Positions 1-8,371 of a stretch of 64,000 nucleotides of DNA are shown here, piece after piece. The DNA comes from Gammaproteobacteria bacterium UBA2675 (GTDB taxonomy: Bacteria; Pseudomonadota; Gammaproteobacteria; Pseudomonadales; Pseudohongiellaceae). The DNA lies in NCBI GenBank assembly GCA_002354805.1, contig DEMH01000009.1:372001-436000 (forward strand), written 5' to 3'. The translations under genes and the position numbers were made by a program. Each line of letters begins with the position of its first letter. Within the stretch, counting starts at the first letter, position 1. The notes under the pieces are model-generated. The model did no database searches. It saw nothing but the letters and a program-made list of their open reading frames with translations, and was not told the origin of the DNA.

Positions 1-298
1 AGCCGGCATAGCGTTCCAGGAACGCATCAACATCCGCAAAGGGCAGGCGATTCAGGCGACGATTAAGATCGGCATAATCCAGGTACTGCACCAGCGGGTA
101 GTCATCAAGCTCCGCGCGCAGCGCCTGGTACTCCTGCTGGCGGTTAAGCTGCAATGCGTCGCGCGCCGACAGGTAACGCTGGCGCTGCTCATTAATATTG
201 GTGCCATAGTGAGGCGCCTGGGCAAGTGCGGCAGGCAGGGACAGCCCCAGAAGCAGTGCTGAAACGACAAGATTGCGAAGCATTCTATGGCTGTCCAT
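1..298 (-). CDS. slt: Soluble lytic murein transglycosylase, N-terminal part (truncated by window edge)
   Basis: Only the first 99 codons are in the window; the gene continues beyond base 1. The reading begins MDSHRMLRNLV, followed by a clear signal peptide (hydrophobic run ending ALAQ), so the product is exported to the periplasm. After cleavage the sequence has the helical, Leu/Tyr-rich pattern of the Slt70 superhelical U domain (YQALRAELDDYPLVQYL, then ADLNRRLNRLPFADVDAFL). Slt enzymes cleave peptidoglycan glycan strands to 1,6-anhydromuropeptides, but the catalytic domain lies outside the window. A second in-frame ATG at 283 would give a shorter signal peptide and is equally possible; neither has a strong ribosome binding site. 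The identification rests on the N-terminal domain only. Confidence 0.75.
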   Translation of the reverse strand, partial: MDSHRMLRNLVVSALLLGLSLPAALAQAPHYGTNINEQRQRYLSARDALQLNRQQEYQALRAELDDYPLVQYLDYADLNRRLNRLPFADVDAFLERYAG

Positions 299-390
299 GA
301 CGGTCTCTGTTGTTTTCGTTGCTGCTAAAGCAGACCCAGTAGTTGTGTGATTCGTTTCATGGCGGAATAGCCTGCGTTCAGGCCTCGTCG

Positions 391-2076
391 TTAGCGCGCA
401 GGCAGGCGGCCATCGGGATGATCCTGCCAGAATTCACGCAGCGCATGCAATTGCCCGGCAGTCCAGTTTTCAGGTTCGCTCATTGCAAGCCATACATCAT
501 GATAATGCGCTGCCGCGTACCAGTGTCCAAAGCCGCGTGGTGCGGTGCGGTTGGTCATATCGGCGGCAAGCTGCAGCATGGTCACCACGGGATACCAGCG
601 CAGCGTGGGCAATACATCGGGTCCGCGCTCGGCGCTCATCCAGGGCGGCTCGCGGTAAAAATACATTGGGTCAAAGAAGGTGATCGGGTCGCTGGCATAC
701 TGCAGAAACGCGATTCTGAACGCTCCCCAGGAATCCACTGGGTAGTCGGGTGAACCGTTTTGATTGAAAAAACGCACGACCGCGCCATCGCGGAAACTGG
801 GCCGCCAATGCGGCGTATCTGCATCGCGGCGCTGAGTGACATCACGCCAGGTTTCGCTGCTGAATGGCGGGCCGCTCCACAGCGCGCCATGAAACGGGTC
901 ATCAATGATGTCGTAGAAATCAAAGGACAGATCCGAGTTGCGGGCGCCAAGGCTGAGCCCCGTCAGATAGAGCTTCGGGCGGGAGTCGGCAGGCAGCTCA
1001 CTCCAGTAGCCGTATATTGTCTGAAACATCTGCCGTGCGAGCTCGACGCCATACTCGCTCTCTGACAGCAGTGCCAGCGGGCTGGACAGGTAGGAGTATT
1101 GAGCCGCTACGCTGGCGACGCTGCCGCGATGCAGAAATTCCAGCGGTGTCACACTGGCCGGGTCAATCCAGCCGTCACCGGTCGGTGTTACCAGCAACAA
1201 CACTTCCCTGTCGAAGGCATCGGTGCGCAGCAATTCGCGAAGAGCAAGCTCTGCCCGGGCTGCGTTGGATTCAGCGGAATTGAGCCCGACATACACGCGA
1301 ATGGGGCGCATGGCTGGCGTGCCCGTCAGTGATGCAATCTGTTCAACCGTTGGCGTTGCACTGATGTATCGTCGGCCCTGTCTGCCCAGAGATTCCCAGG
1401 CGATTAGTGACTGCGCGCTGCCCACCAGTCCCGCATCCAGTGGCTGGGCTATTTCTGGTTCGATCAGCTCGTCAATCTGTTGATAGGACCGGTCAGCAGC
1501 CTGAAACGCCCGCGTAAAAAAGACACCGTCAATGATGGACCAGAACAGGGCGAAGGCCAGCAACAGGCCGATCAGATGAGACACCCGGGCTGGAACAAAG
1601 CGTTGCAGGCGCGCGGAGAGAAAACGAAAGGTGCGTACAAACAGATGGGCCAGCGCTAACAGACTGAGAAAGACGAGCAGAGCAACCAGGCCGATCGTGC
1701 TGATCTGCACGCCACTGATTTCATTCATGCCCATCAGGCGTCGCAGCTCATTCTGCCATTCACCTGCCTGCCAGATAAAAAGTACAGCAATTGCCAGGCA
1801 GATGGCGCCTGCCAGCCACTGCAGACGCCACAGAACCCGGGCGTTGAAACGTGGCAGATGAAAATAGACCCAAAGATGATACAGCGCCGCACCGATGCCG
1901 TAGCCAGCCAGCAGAGAAAGCCCTGACAGCAAACCCTGCATGGCACCCATGCGGGGCACCAGTGACGGGCTGAGCGACAAGGCAAAAAACAGCGTGCCCA
2001 GCAACAGGCCGGTACTGTGAAAATAATGGCCCGCGCGGCGCAGCAATCGCCTTAGGGTCCAGCGATTAATCGGCAT
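391..2076 (-). CDS. Membrane-anchored alpha/beta hydrolase (Abhydrolase_9 type)
   Basis: A 561-residue protein. The N-terminal 190 residues contain about five hydrophobic membrane segments (including a GLLLGTLFFALSLSPSLVP stretch). A soluble domain follows with a serine-hydrolase nucleophile elbow, TGLSLGA, serine at about residue 375. This two-part layout (membrane N-domain plus alpha/beta-hydrolase domain) matches the family described by Pfam as Abhydrolase_9_N / Abhydrolase_9; no substrate is known for it. I start at the ATG at 2076; an in-frame TTG at 2085 adds three residues. It stands alone on the minus strand, divergent from the P1 peptidase. Family assignment is fairly secure, function is not. 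Confidence 0.75.
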   Translation of the reverse strand: MPINRWTLRRLLRRAGHYFHSTGLLLGTLFFALSLSPSLVPRMGAMQGLLSGLSLLAGYGIGAALYHLWVYFHLPRFNARVLWRLQWLAGAICLAIAVLFIWQAGEWQNELRRLMGMNEISGVQISTIGLVALLVFLSLLALAHLFVRTFRFLSARLQRFVPARVSHLIGLLLAFALFWSIIDGVFFTRAFQAADRSYQQIDELIEPEIAQPLDAGLVGSAQSLIAWESLGRQGRRYISATPTVEQIASLTGTPAMRPIRVYVGLNSAESNAARAELALRELLRTDAFDREVLLLVTPTGDGWIDPASVTPLEFLHRGSVASVAAQYSYLSSPLALLSESEYGVELARQMFQTIYGYWSELPADSRPKLYLTGLSLGARNSDLSFDFYDIIDDPFHGALWSGPPFSSETWRDVTQRRDADTPHWRPSFRDGAVVRFFNQNGSPDYPVDSWGAFRIAFLQYASDPITFFDPMYFYREPPWMSAERGPDVLPTLRWYPVVTMLQLAADMTNRTAPRGFGHWYAAAHYHDVWLAMSEPENWTAGQLHALREFWQDHPDGRLPAR

Positions 2077-2204
2077 GGTCAACAACTACCTGACTGTCTG
2101 TAAAGCGTTACGCAGGGTGGTTCAAGGGATGAATAAAGCAGTATGCTTGAGCAATATTCATATTACACACCCGCGCTGCGTACATAGATCCTGGGAGATT
2201 CAGA

Positions 2205-3371
2205 ATGCCAGCAAGATACCTTATCCCGACGGGAATTTCCCGGTCGCTGTTAACACTTTTTGTACTTTGTGCACCGCCTGCTTTCGCCAGCGACGATGAT
2301 CCGCGTGCGCGTGAGGCTGGTGTGGCACCAGGTATCTACGAGCCAGGTCGACTTAATGCCATCACGGATGTGGCGGGTGTCAAAGTGGGACAGGTGTCCA
2401 TCATCGAGGGGGAAGATATTCGAACGGGAGTTACGGCGATTCTGCCGCACGGTGGCAACCTTTATCAGGACAAGGTTCCAGCAGGATACGCACAGGGCAA
2501 TGGCTACGGCAAAATGATGGGCACCACCCAGGTGATCGAACTGGGCGAGCTGGAAACACCGGTGCTGCTTACCAATACCCTGTCTGTTGCCGAGGCGGCA
2601 GCCGGCAGCATCGAATGGACATTGGCGCAGCCAGGCAATGAGCGGGTACGTTCGGTCAATGCCGTGGTCGGCGAAACCAATGATGCCAACATCAACAACA
2701 TCAGGGCGCGAGCAGTGCGACCCGAGCACGCAATCGAAGCCATTGCCGCGGCCACCGATGGCGCAGTTGAAGAGGGCAGTGTTGGTGCCGCCATGGGAAC
2801 CGTCACCTTTGGCTGGAAGGGTGGTATCGGCACCAGTTCGCGCGTGCTGCCTGTAGCCGACGGCGGATTTACCGTCGGTGTGCTGGTGCAGACCAATTAC
2901 GGTGGTGAGCTGCACATCATGGGGGTTCCCATGTCGCCGCAAGCGCTGGCATCCGCTACCCAGCGGGTCCCACAGGATCCAACACCGGACGGCTCCATCA
3001 TGATTATAATTGCCACTGATGCGCCGCTGTCGGATCGCAACCTGCACCGACTGGCCAGTCGTTCATTCCTGGGGCTGGCGCGGACCGGTTCAGCCATGTC
3101 CAATGGCTCGGGCGATTACGCCCTCGCGTTCTCTACAGCAGAGGCGGTGCGGCGGACGCCAGAGAGGCGTGAGCAGGGCCATAGCATCGAAGCCTGGCCC
3201 AATGACCTGATGACTCCGCTGTTCCAGGCGGTGGTCGAGGCGACTGAGGAAGCCATTTACAACGCGCTGTTCAAGGCAAGTGATGTTCGGGGTGTGAACG
3301 GCGATCGGCATCCGCAGTTGCCGGTGGGGGGGGGCCTCCAGATTCTCCGCGAACGCGGCGTTATTGAGTGA
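2205..3371 (+). CDS. Exported P1-family (DmpA/BapA-like) aminopeptidase
   Basis: A 388-residue Ntn-type hydrolase of peptidase family S58/P1, which autocleaves a precursor to expose a catalytic serine and releases N-terminal or beta-amino acids from peptides. The conserved autocleavage site is visible as PDGSIMIIIATDAPL, with the nucleophile Ser at about residue 264. Upstream are the family blocks NAVVGETNDANINN and SVGAAMGTVTFGWKGG. A signal peptide (SLLTLFVLCAPPAFAS) predicts export. The start at ATG 2205 fits the signal peptide. It is monocistronic, with about 225 noncoding bases before the next gene. Confidence 0.88.
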   Translation: MPARYLIPTGISRSLLTLFVLCAPPAFASDDDPRAREAGVAPGIYEPGRLNAITDVAGVKVGQVSIIEGEDIRTGVTAILPHGGNLYQDKVPAGYAQGNGYGKMMGTTQVIELGELETPVLLTNTLSVAEAAAGSIEWTLAQPGNERVRSVNAVVGETNDANINNIRARAVRPEHAIEAIAAATDGAVEEGSVGAAMGTVTFGWKGGIGTSSRVLPVADGGFTVGVLVQTNYGGELHIMGVPMSPQALASATQRVPQDPTPDGSIMIIIATDAPLSDRNLHRLASRSFLGLARTGSAMSNGSGDYALAFSTAEAVRRTPERREQGHSIEAWPNDLMTPLFQAVVEATEEAIYNALFKASDVRGVNGDRHPQLPVGGGLQILRERGVIE

Positions 3372-3597
3372 AAAACTATCTCGGCTACGTTTTTCCTTTC
3401 AATAACCAACTCACGATGTTGACCAATAAGGCTATAAACTGGCAAAAAAGACCATATTGGAAACTCATGCCTATTCACGTGTGATAAGTTTTATACTTAA
3501 ATACAATGTGTTAAGGGAGTTTCTACAAATTGGCCCGGCAATTGCAAAGCTAAGCTTGTGTTCGATAAACAAACAGACAAAAGCAAGGAGCTTGACC
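3372..3597. other. Intergenic region before the DGSGS-repeat gene
   Basis: About 226 bases without a convincing gene. An open frame runs in from base 3457 in phase with the downstream gene, but it lacks a ribosome binding site and its residues do not look like protein. The true start downstream is a GTG at 3598 preceded by AAGGAG (3585-3590). The stretch is AT-richer than its flanks and presumably carries the promoter; I could not pick a confident -35/-10 pair. Confidence 0.5.
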
Positions 3598-4386
3598 GTG
3601 AAAATGACCGCCTGCCTGGCCCTGGCCGCCAGTATCGTTGCCCCCGCCGCATTGGCTGATGACTGTCGCTACAGCAAAGACATCGACCTTGAGTTTGATC
3701 CTGATGATGTTGCCCGCCTGATTGTCGAGGTGGATTCGGGATATCTGAATGTGCGCGGTGCCGACCGTGGCTCGCAGCTTGTGATTCGTGGCCGGGCCTG
3801 CGCCGATGACCGTGACAAGCTTGACGGCATGGATCTGGTCACTGATCTGCGTGGCAGCGACCTGGAAGTGCGCATGGAAGCCGAATCAAATACAGGTAAC
3901 CTGAATTTCAGTCTGTTCAACATGAGCTGGTCAAGCTATGCCTACATAGATGTAGACATCGATGTGCCAGCAGGGATGACCCTTGAGATCGATGATGGCA
4001 GCGGGTCAATTGATATTAGCGACACAGTCGGTGATCTGCGTATTGACGACGGCTCAGGCAGCATCAACATCCGCGGTGTTGCCGGTAACGTCGATATTCG
4101 GGATGGCTCGGGCGGAATCGAAATTCGTAATGTGACAGGGTCCGTGCGTGTTAATGACGGTTCGGGCAGCATTACGATTCGTGAGGTGTCCGGGGATGTT
4201 GAGATACCTGATGATGGCTCCGGTTCAATCGATATCAGCAATGTTGGTGGCAGTGTCATCATAGACGATGATGGCTCAGGCAGCATTGATGTCTACGATG
4301 TCGATGGTGATTTCATCGCCCGCAGCACTGGCTCGGGCGGGGTCGATTATGGCCGCATCGGTGGCCGGGTCGACGTGCGCGATTGA
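3598..4386 (+). CDS. Exported DGSGS-repeat beta-structure protein (DUF4097-like)
   Basis: A 262-residue protein. The start is GTG, seven bases after a perfect AAGGAG, and it is followed at once by a signal peptide (ACLALAASIVAPAALAD). Residues about 131-245 are six tandem units of 18-19 residues with the pattern DDGSGSIDIxxVxGxVx, each with alternating hydrophobic residues as in a right-handed parallel beta-helix or beta-roll. The acidic DGSGS turns could bind calcium, but that is inference. It resembles the adhesin-like DUF4097 class in architecture rather than having an identified enzyme activity. It shares a general design with the VNG-repeat protein at 12599-13570, though the repeat motif is different. 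Function unknown. Confidence 0.7.
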   Translation: MKMTACLALAASIVAPAALADDCRYSKDIDLEFDPDDVARLIVEVDSGYLNVRGADRGSQLVIRGRACADDRDKLDGMDLVTDLRGSDLEVRMEAESNTGNLNFSLFNMSWSSYAYIDVDIDVPAGMTLEIDDGSGSIDISDTVGDLRIDDGSGSINIRGVAGNVDIRDGSGGIEIRNVTGSVRVNDGSGSITIREVSGDVEIPDDGSGSIDISNVGGSVIIDDDGSGSIDVYDVDGDFIARSTGSGGVDYGRIGGRVDVRD

Positions 4387-4421
4387 TTGTAATTCGGTTG
4401 CGAGGGTCTGGTGGCCTGTCA

Positions 4422-4457
4422 GGGCGGGTCTATCAATGATAGACCCGAAGCTTGACC
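4422..4457. terminator. Perfect 9-bp hairpin, possible terminator
   Basis: GGGTCTATC (4426-4434), a three-base loop AAT, and GATAGACCC (4438-4446) form a perfect stem just downstream of the DGSGS-repeat gene. There is no run of T on either side, so it may be a factor-dependent terminator, an mRNA-stabilising hairpin, or an operator for the following gene. Confidence 0.45.
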
Positions 4458-4486
4458 TGCCCTGGCGACCGTCGTAGTCTGACACC

Positions 4487-4777
4487 ATGATCTCTTCAAC
4501 GTTTTCTTACGGGGTCTCTGGTATGCAAAGCGCCTACCAGGGCATGACCCGATCAGCCCAGGACATTGCCAGCGCCAATACAGTGGACGCGAGCGGTGTG
4601 CGCGATTCAGGTGTGCGAGACAGCGCCACCGAGATTAACGCAGGGCTGACAGGTACAGCGGACACCAACACCGCCCTGGTAAGCCTCAAACAAAACCTTT
4701 CTCTGTTCGATGCCTCTGCCCGCGTGGTCAGCACCGCTGATCAGCAGATTGGCAGTTTGCTGGACATCACGGCCTGA
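4487..4777 (+). CDS. Orphan flagellar rod/hook-like small protein
   Basis: A 96-residue protein without signal peptide. Its N-terminus (SSTFSYGVSGMQSAYQGMTRSAQDIASANT) and C-terminus (ALVSLKQNLSLFDASARVVSTADQQIGSLLDI) resemble the two coiled-coil-forming ends of axial flagellar proteins such as FlgC and FlgG. The middle is short and polar. FlgC family members are usually about 135-150 residues and sit in flgBC operons. This one is shorter and has no flagellar gene nearby in the window. The start ATG at 4487 has no strong ribosome binding site. It could be a flagella-independent relative; function unknown. Confidence 0.6.
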   Translation: MISSTFSYGVSGMQSAYQGMTRSAQDIASANTVDASGVRDSGVRDSATEINAGLTGTADTNTALVSLKQNLSLFDASARVVSTADQQIGSLLDITA

Positions 4778-4860
4778 CAATCTGCCATCTGGCCGGATAA
4801 TCGACACAAACCTTTTACATTAATCAGTCATCTTCAGTCGGATCTGCCGAGGAACGCGTT

Positions 4861-5385
4861 ATGTCTGCTACCGAACCGGTGATCATTCGCCCGGAAACCC
4901 AGGCCGATATCGAGGCGATCGAAGAAGTCATCGTGGCCGCCTTTGAAGATATGCCGTACTCCGACCATACCGAGCAGATCATCGTGCGCCAATTGCGTGA
5001 TGCCGGTGCGCTGACAGTTTCACTGGTGGCTGAGTCGGATGATGACGATGTGGTGGGGCATGTCGCAGTCTCACCGGTTGAGGTGTCTGACGGCTCATCC
5101 GGCTGGTATGGGCTGGGACCGATTTCGGTGTGGCCATGCTGTCAGGGGCAGGGGATTGGCTCGCGGCTGATGGATGCGGCGCTGCAGGCACTGCGCGAGC
5201 AGAACGCCCAGGGCTGTGTGCTGCTGGGCGAACCTGAATTTTACGGCCGCTTCGGATTCGTTGCCGACTCCGGGCTGGTGCTGCCGGACGTTCCGCCCGA
5301 GTACTTTCAGGCGCTGCTGCTGCAGGGAGAAATTCCTGGTGGCACGGTCGCCTACCACCCGGCATTCAGGCAGGTCAGCCCCTGA
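4861..5385 (+). CDS. GNAT-family N-acetyltransferase (YhbS-like)
   Basis: A 174-residue cytoplasmic acetyltransferase of the GNAT fold, which transfers acetyl from acetyl-CoA to an amine. The acetyl-CoA loop is seen as CQGQGIGSRLMDAAL after the beta-strand LGPISVWP. The later block LLGEPEFYGRFGF is characteristic of the YhbS subgroup. A GAGGAA sequence lies a suitable distance before the ATG. The substrate cannot be read from the sequence. It is a single gene between the rod-like protein and the udk operon. Confidence 0.85.
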   Translation: MSATEPVIIRPETQADIEAIEEVIVAAFEDMPYSDHTEQIIVRQLRDAGALTVSLVAESDDDDVVGHVAVSPVEVSDGSSGWYGLGPISVWPCCQGQGIGSRLMDAALQALREQNAQGCVLLGEPEFYGRFGFVADSGLVLPDVPPEYFQALLLQGEIPGGTVAYHPAFRQVSP

Positions 5386-5489
5386 CCCGTAACGCCGCTG
5401 CGTTTGTCACCTAGCTGTCATAGTCTCCGCCGCCAGAATTGCGCATAATGCGGCTTTGCCTGATGCCGACAGCCTGACAGGACAATTGA

Positions 5490-6167
5490 GTGAGCCACCA
5501 TTCCGACTGTATCACCATCGTTGCCATAGGCGGCGCTTCCGCCTCTGGCAAGAGCCGTTTTGCCGCTCAACTCAAACGTCATCTGCAGACAAACTGGTCT
5601 CATCGCGAAGTCGCACTGATTCCCGAAGACGCCTACTACCGGGATCAGCAGCATCTGAGCTTTTCCCAGCGACTGCAGACCAATTACGACCAGCCCGAAG
5701 CCTTTGAACATGCCTTACTGGCGCAGCACCTGCGAAAGCTGCGCGCAGGTGAAGCCATCGAACTGCCCGCCTACAACTTTGCTGAGCATACGCGGATGCC
5801 TTATACCACACCGATAGCCGTGCCAAACCTTGTGCTGGTGGAAGGTATTCTTGTGCTCAGTAACCCTGCTCTGCGGGAAGTTGTCGATCTGTGTGTCTAC
5901 ATCGACACACCGCTGGAAGTCTGCCTGCAGCGCCGGATTCGGCGAGACATGGCCGAGCGCGGCCGAACGCGCGAGTCTGTGATTGCACAGTTCGAGACGA
6001 CGGTGCGACCCGCGTTTGAACAACATATCGAGCCTTCAAAGCAATATGCTGATGTGGTTGTCGCTGGTAACGGCAAGGTGGATTCGGCCATCGAACAAAT
6101 CGCCAGTCGCATAATGGAAATGCAAAAATCAGAAAAATTTAATTCGACGCAGGAGCGCGCCTCATGA
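5490..6167 (+). CDS. udk: Uridine kinase
   Basis: A 225-residue P-loop kinase that phosphorylates uridine/cytidine to the monophosphate in pyrimidine salvage. The Walker A loop is GGASASGKS near the N-terminus. Family blocks follow: NYDQPEAFEHALL (nucleoside site), VEGILVLSNPALRE, and the basic lid segment RIRRDMAERGRT. The start is GTG at 5490. The stop overlaps the next ATG as ATGA, so udk and the nucleoside transporter are translationally coupled. Uptake and phosphorylation of the same substrate class are therefore encoded together. Confidence 0.9.
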   Translation: MSHHSDCITIVAIGGASASGKSRFAAQLKRHLQTNWSHREVALIPEDAYYRDQQHLSFSQRLQTNYDQPEAFEHALLAQHLRKLRAGEAIELPAYNFAEHTRMPYTTPIAVPNLVLVEGILVLSNPALREVVDLCVYIDTPLEVCLQRRIRRDMAERGRTRESVIAQFETTVRPAFEQHIEPSKQYADVVVAGNGKVDSAIEQIASRIMEMQKSEKFNSTQERAS

Positions 6168-7372
6168 TGGCACTGGTCGGCATTGCCTTGCTGCTGTTGA
6201 TTGCGTATCTGTGCTGCAACGACAAGGCCCATATTAACTGGCGCACGGTGGGTGGCGCGTTTGCCATTCAGTTACTGCTGGGCGCCTTTGTCATCTATTT
6301 GCCCTTTGGGCAGGCGGTACTGCTGCAGGTTACGCAGGTGGTCAGCAATATCATCAGTTATGCCAATGACGGTATCGTGTTCGTGTTTGGTGAGATCGGT
6401 AACTTCTCGCAGGGCTTTATTTTTGCCGTGCATGTGCTGACGGTGATCGTGTTTTTCTCTTCACTGATAGCGGTGCTGTACCACCTGCATATCATGGGCT
6501 GGATGATCCGGTTGATTGGTGGCGCATTGCAGAAGCTGCTGCAGACCAGTCGCCCGGAATCGATGTCGGCGGCGGCCAACATTTTTGTGGGTCATACTGA
6601 GGCGCCGCTGGTGGTGCGCCCTTTCATCCCCAGCATGACCCGCTCGGAACTGTTTGCTGTCATGGTGGGCGGACTGGCTTCTGTGGCCGGCTCGGTACTG
6701 GCCGGATACGCCGGGCTGGGTGTTGAGCTACGGTATCTTATTGCCGCCAGCTTTATGGCGGCGCCAGGTGGCTTTTTGATGGCCAAGCTGATTCTGCCGG
6801 AAACCCAGCGCACCAAAAACGATCTGGCGGAAGTGGTTGATGACGAACGTTATACCAACGTCATTGATGCAGCGGCAACCGGTGCCTCCAATGGCATGAA
6901 GCTGGCGCTGAATGTTGGTGCGATGATTCTGGCCTTTGTTGGCCTGATCGCGCTGATCAATGGCATGCTGGGCTGGCTGGGTGGATTGATCGGATTTGAA
7001 GACCTCACACTGCAAGTGCTGTTTGGCTACCTGTTTCAGCCGCTGGCATTCCTGCTGGGCGTAAGCTGGGATGAAGCACAGCAGGCTGGCAGCTTTATTG
7101 GCCAGAAGCTGGTGATCAATGAGTTCGTTGCCTATCTGAACTTTGTGCAGGTTCAGGAGCAGTTGAGTGAGCATACACAGATCATTGTCACTATCGCGCT
7201 GTGTGGTTTTGCCAATTTTTCTTCGATTGCCATATTGCTGGGTGGCCTTGGCGGCATGGCGCCCAATCGCCGTCAGGATATCGCCGAGCTCGGCATGAAG
7301 GCATTGCTGGCGGCGACGCTGGCGAATCTGATGAGCGCCGCGATTGCCGGCCTGTTCTTTTCTCTTTTGTAG
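6164..7372 (+). CDS. Concentrative nucleoside transporter (NupC/CNT family)
   Basis: A 402-residue polytopic inner-membrane protein typical in length for bacterial CNT transporters, which import nucleosides with H+ or Na+. It begins with hydrophobic helices and has the family core GGALQKLLQTSRPESMSAAA followed by NIFVGHTEAPLVVRPF, and later ASFMAAPGGFLMAKLILPET. The C-terminal part carries GFANFSSIAILLGGLGGMAP. Its start overlaps the udk stop. Nucleoside specificity cannot be decided by eye, but the udk pairing favours pyrimidine nucleosides. Confidence 0.92.
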   Translation: MMALVGIALLLLIAYLCCNDKAHINWRTVGGAFAIQLLLGAFVIYLPFGQAVLLQVTQVVSNIISYANDGIVFVFGEIGNFSQGFIFAVHVLTVIVFFSSLIAVLYHLHIMGWMIRLIGGALQKLLQTSRPESMSAAANIFVGHTEAPLVVRPFIPSMTRSELFAVMVGGLASVAGSVLAGYAGLGVELRYLIAASFMAAPGGFLMAKLILPETQRTKNDLAEVVDDERYTNVIDAAATGASNGMKLALNVGAMILAFVGLIALINGMLGWLGGLIGFEDLTLQVLFGYLFQPLAFLLGVSWDEAQQAGSFIGQKLVINEFVAYLNFVQVQEQLSEHTQIIVTIALCGFANFSSIAILLGGLGGMAPNRRQDIAELGMKALLAATLANLMSAAIAGLFFSLL

Positions 7373-7390
7373 CGGGTCAGGTGACGCAGT

Positions 7391-8329
7391 ATGTCGACAG
7401 CCGTACCAACATTAAACATCAAGGAGCTGGACAGCGATACGGATCGTTTTGTGGAAGCGCTGGGTAATACCTACATGCAGTTCGGATTCTGTGGCATTAC
7501 CGGGCATGGCATTTCACCGAGTCTGATAAGCGAAAGCTACAGGCAGGTGCAGGCGTTTTTTGCTTTGCCTCTGACTGATAAACAGAAGTATCACATCCCC
7601 GGCGTTGGTGGTGCGCGCGGCTACACGGCTTTGGGCGTTGAAACAGCTCGCGACAGTAAACATCCCGACCTCAAAGAGTTCTGGCATGTCGGCCTCGACA
7701 TTGATGGTAAAGCGCCACACGAAAGCCTGTATCCCAATGTCTGGCCAACGGAGATCCCCGGGTTTGAACCGGCACTGAAGCAATTGTATGCAGAGCTTAA
7801 AGGGCTGGGCGAACGGGTTCTTCAGGCGCTGGCGCTTTTTCTGCAACTGGATCGAGACTATTTTGCCGACAAAGTGAATTATGGCAACTCTATCCTGCGG
7901 CCCATTCATTACCCGCCGGTACCCGGCGATACCGGGGGATCCATCCGGGCCGGGCAGCATGAAGACATCAATCTGATCACTCTGCTGATTGGTGCCAGCG
8001 ATGCGGGCCTGGAAATACTGCGCCCGGACGGCAGCTGGTTGCCAATTACCACTCAGGGCGACACCATTGTCGTCAATATTGGTGACATGCTGCAGCGATT
8101 GAGCAATCACGTACTGCCCTCAACCACACATCGGGTAGTGAATCCGGTGGGCGACGGCGCCACCCGCTCACGCTACTCATTGCCATTTTTTACGCACCCG
8201 AATCCGGACTTTGAGATTCGCACACTGTCCAGCTGCATCAACGCCGAGCGGCCGGACCTTTATCCGCTGCCAATAACCGCTAACGACTACCTGCTGGAAC
8301 GACTGGCCGAGATCGGTCTGCTGAAGTAA
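7391..8329 (+). CDS. 2-oxoglutarate/Fe(II) dioxygenase, isopenicillin-N-synthase-like
   Basis: A 312-residue soluble enzyme of the non-haem iron dioxygenase superfamily. The DIOX_N region is at the N-terminus (FGFCGITGHGI), and the 2OG-FeII core contains the iron ligands His190 and Asp192 (GQHEDINLIT) and His247 (STTHRVV). The RYS motif at 261-263 would bind 2-oxoglutarate. AGGTGA precedes the ATG. It lies 18 bases after the nucleoside transporter and is probably in the same operon, which would suggest nucleoside or nucleobase oxidation. Members of this subfamily have very diverse substrates, so that is only an inference. Confidence 0.87.
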   Translation: MSTAVPTLNIKELDSDTDRFVEALGNTYMQFGFCGITGHGISPSLISESYRQVQAFFALPLTDKQKYHIPGVGGARGYTALGVETARDSKHPDLKEFWHVGLDIDGKAPHESLYPNVWPTEIPGFEPALKQLYAELKGLGERVLQALALFLQLDRDYFADKVNYGNSILRPIHYPPVPGDTGGSIRAGQHEDINLITLLIGASDAGLEILRPDGSWLPITTQGDTIVVNIGDMLQRLSNHVLPSTTHRVVNPVGDGATRSRYSLPFFTHPNPDFEIRTLSSCINAERPDLYPLPITANDYLLERLAEIGLLK

Positions 8330-8371
8330 TATCGATTCAGCATTCTGTTTCAGTTTTTTCCGGAGGTTGTC

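Noticed and set aside
3457..3597. N-terminal extension of the DGSGS-repeat protein
   Set aside because: The GTG at 3598 has a perfect AAGGAG and is followed directly by a signal peptide; the upstream codons would bury it.
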